Shown in pieces: positions 62,013-64,000 of a stretch of DNA of 64,000 nt. A program made the position numbers and the translations under genes. Where the stretch lies: positions 55,727,839 to 55,791,838 of the forward strand of contig CM060974.1 in the NCBI GenBank assembly GCA_030765045.1. Reading direction: 5' to 3'. The DNA comes from Tenodera sinensis. Its lineage: Eukaryota > Arthropoda > Insecta > Mantodea > Mantidae. Under the pieces are notes generated by a model. The model did no database searches and was not told the DNA's origin. It saw nothing but the letters and a program-made list of their open reading frames with translations. Numbering within the stretch: the first letter of the stretch is position 1; each line of letters starts with the position of its first letter.

Positions 62013-63725
62013 TGGAATATGTTGTTGTTAGCTAATGCTGGATTTCTGACAATGAAGTCATTAATCCTCTTGCTCTCCAGTATTTTTCACTGATGGATGG
62101 GGCACTAGAAGTGGCCGGGCATATTTGTAGGTGGTCTCGATCCATTTCCTCTTGCAGATCACATAGAGAACAGAGTGATGAAGAATATATCCCAATTCTG
62201 TTTAAATGTTTTGCCAGACAATCATGTCCTGTAATCAACCTGAAGGTTGCAACTGCTGTTTTTCGAGGATATTCAGGAATTACTGTTTGAATGTTTGGTA
62301 GTTCCCATCTTTTATTCTTTGATTTCTCATAGTAATATTTTGCAATAATTTTTTTGAATTCAGAGTTGACTAGTATTTTAGCTGCATAAAATGCTAGATT
62401 AACTATAGATTTTTGTACACCGCAGGTACCCTTTTCTGCAAGAAAATCAGCTTTCTCATTACCACTCAATCCACAGTGAGCTGGTATACATTGGAAGTCT
62501 AGGTGTTTTTGAAGTGCTGTTAGATGGCTAAGCATTTTCCAACATTGTATAATTGTTTGGTTTTTTGGTGACAACTTGGAAGTAATTGCTATAATTGCTG
62601 CCCTGGAATCTGAGAGAATAACTGCTTGTTGAAAATGTGAAATTCTATACAAAAGATTTTGTAGGGCCATTTGAATTGCTTCAATTTCTCCATCAAAGTT
62701 AGTAGTTCCATAACTTAAAGATTTGTAATAGGAAAAGAGGTGACATGTGACTCCAGCACCTGCTCCATCTTGGTTTGATATCAATGATCCATCAGTATAA
62801 ATATGGAGCCATTCATGTTCCGGAAATCTAGTATGGATTGTCTCTAATGCCAATAATTTTAGAACACTAGTTGGAGTATCACTTTTTTTAACTTCTTCTG
62901 TCAGGTGTAAATAATATGTGATGCCTAATGGATGTGTTGGATTGACTTTAGATATGAAGTTTTCCTTTGAATTAGGAAGGTGTACATTTTTCTTGATGTC
63001 TTGAATTTTGGAAAGAAAGCTCTCCTGAGTCTTTAGTGTATGTGTAAAATTTCTCTTGTGCCATGTATTGAATGGGAGTCTGATCAACTTTTCGTGTTGA
63101 ATAAGAGCTGCTTTTTCTATTTCATATTTAATGGGGTATTGGTTGGTTAGTATTTCCATAGCTGCTATTGGTGTGGTTTTGATAGCACCTGATCTCAGAC
63201 TTTGGTTTTGAAAGATTTGAATTTTTTTTGTGTTTGCTGTTACAAGAACTTCGCTGCAGTAAGTAAATAATGGTTTGATATATACATTGTATGTTGTGTT
63301 AAGCGTTGCTCTGGAACATCCCCACTTCATTCCTGTTAGACGTTTTAACAGTGAAAGGCGCCTCTCTGCTCTTTGTATTACATTTTCTATTTGTTTGGTC
63401 CATGTAAGTTTGGTATCAAATGTAACTCCTAAATACTTTGCTTCCTTTGTTTCTGGTAATTGTTGACCCTCAAAATTTAGTTTTATTTTTAGTGGTTTTT
63501 TTCTTACTGAAAAGATTTGGTAGTTTGATTTTGTTGTATTAGCAGTCATTAAATTTTCTTTGGTCCATGTTTGTAGGTTGGTTAAGGATTGTTGCATGGT
63601 TTTTTCTAGTTCTGTACTTTTGCTTTTTGGTTTTGAAGTCCACGTTACTAAGTCATCAGCAAATAGTGCACACTTCACGCCTGGTTCTTGTATTTGTTGT
63701 GGCAGATCGTTAATAAATATATTAA
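62013..63725 (-). mobile_element. RNase H-bearing LINE, 3' part
   Basis: On the minus strand it ends in AGCATTAGCTAACAACAACA, the family 3' terminus also seen at 3930. Its 5' part is cut at TTAA (63722-63725), just upstream of NIFINDLP in the RT, where piggyBac-like terminal sequence begins. No target duplication is visible, which fits a cut by a later insertion rather than simple 5' truncation. Confidence 0.85.
62032..63724 (-). CDS. LINE RT-RNase H-CCHC protein, N-terminally truncated
   Basis: One open frame covers the end of RT and all downstream domains. It has FINDLPQQIQEP and LFADDLVTW (catalytic Asp pair), EAKYLGVTFDTKLTW and MKWGCSRATLNTTYNVYIKP. RNase H has HIYTDGS, GEIEAIQ, ILSDSRAAI and IPAHCGLSGNEKADFLA. 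The C-terminal zinc motif is CSLC-X9-H-X3-C. About four residues are missing near QNQSLRSGAIK compared with the LINE at 58072-60594. The frame's first 20 codons come from the sequence beyond 63725. It is the closest relative of the fragments at 3280-3930 and 6966-9262. Confidence 0.9.
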
Positions 63726-64000
63726 CCCTCCGTCGGGCGCAATATATCTGAGAGATACCTCTCTCGCTTTTTTCAGCAATATGACGCAACTGTTTATGTT
63801 AAATTAATGCAAGTCATTGTAGCTTCCTAAAACACACTGTAGCACTTCCTGGCTCATTATTGGCCAGCTGCTTGTTGTTTCATTTGATTATCAAGCAAAA
63901 GTATCTGTGAGATACATTGCACCCGCTCACGTACCTCATTGTTTCTATAGCCTTCTTTTCTGCTGGTCACGTTTTTACATCCCATATTGTCTAAGAAGCA
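63726..64000 (+). mobile_element. Putative piggyBac-type terminus running off the window
   Basis: TTAA at 63722-63725 is followed by CCCTCCGTCGGGCGCAATAT. TTAA plus CCC is the end structure of piggyBac-superfamily transposons and their MITEs. Internal words (TATCTGAGAGATAC, TATCTGTGAGATAC) repeat about 190 bases apart. The other end and any transposase lie beyond the window, so this is tentative. Confidence 0.5.

Overview
The window is repeat-dominated nuclear DNA from a eukaryote, most likely an arthropod and probably an insect. The evidence is the sequence of the 5S rRNA genes, non-LTR retrotransposons with a reverse transcriptase-RNase H-CCHC layout, tRNA-derived SINEs, Ty3/Gypsy elements and a piggyBac relic. 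I found no host protein-coding gene. The species cannot be named from this sequence alone.

Layout. 1-9262 is noncoding DNA with decayed LINE and SINE fragments, plus a dispersed repeat (4707-5610) that is related to the 5S spacer further right. 9278-40151 is a tandem 5S rDNA array with six minus-strand 5S genes. The basic unit is about 3.33 kb. Four of the five complete spacers also carry one 2.38-kb LTR retrotransposon (copies A-D) at exactly the same nucleotide, with the same GTAT target duplication. Copy B is itself split by a 2.05-kb poly(A)-tailed element that encodes only a LINE ORF1-type protein. The last 5S gene is cut off at 40151 by an LTR fragment.

40152-53635 holds two copies of a larger Ty3/Gypsy element facing away from each other, so they form a long inverted repeat. 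Copy 1 (minus) has intact gag and protease-RT-RNase H frames but has lost its integrase. Copy 2 (plus) spans gag to integrase but has several stops and frameshifts. 54000-55842 is a dead piggyBac transposase gene with a recognisable intron. 56920-61800 is a minus-strand Jockey/CR1-like LINE, split by an RNase H-bearing LINE (58072-60594) whose 5' end is inverted. 62013-63725 is another RNase H-bearing LINE, cut at a TTAA by what looks like a piggyBac-type terminus running off the window.

How it fits together. The only genes likely to serve the host are the 5S rRNA genes, transcribed by RNA polymerase III from internal promoters and stopped at T-runs. The best reading of the array is one old LTR insertion into one 5S spacer, later multiplied by unequal exchange and gene conversion. 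Within each copy the two LTRs differ greatly in length and sequence, while the copies are nearly identical to one another and fall into two alternating subtypes (A/C and B/D). The LTR element keeps an open 596-codon frame with a protease-like segment whose catalytic Asp-Thr-Gly reads Asn-Thr-Ser. It has no polymerase, so it must be non-autonomous.
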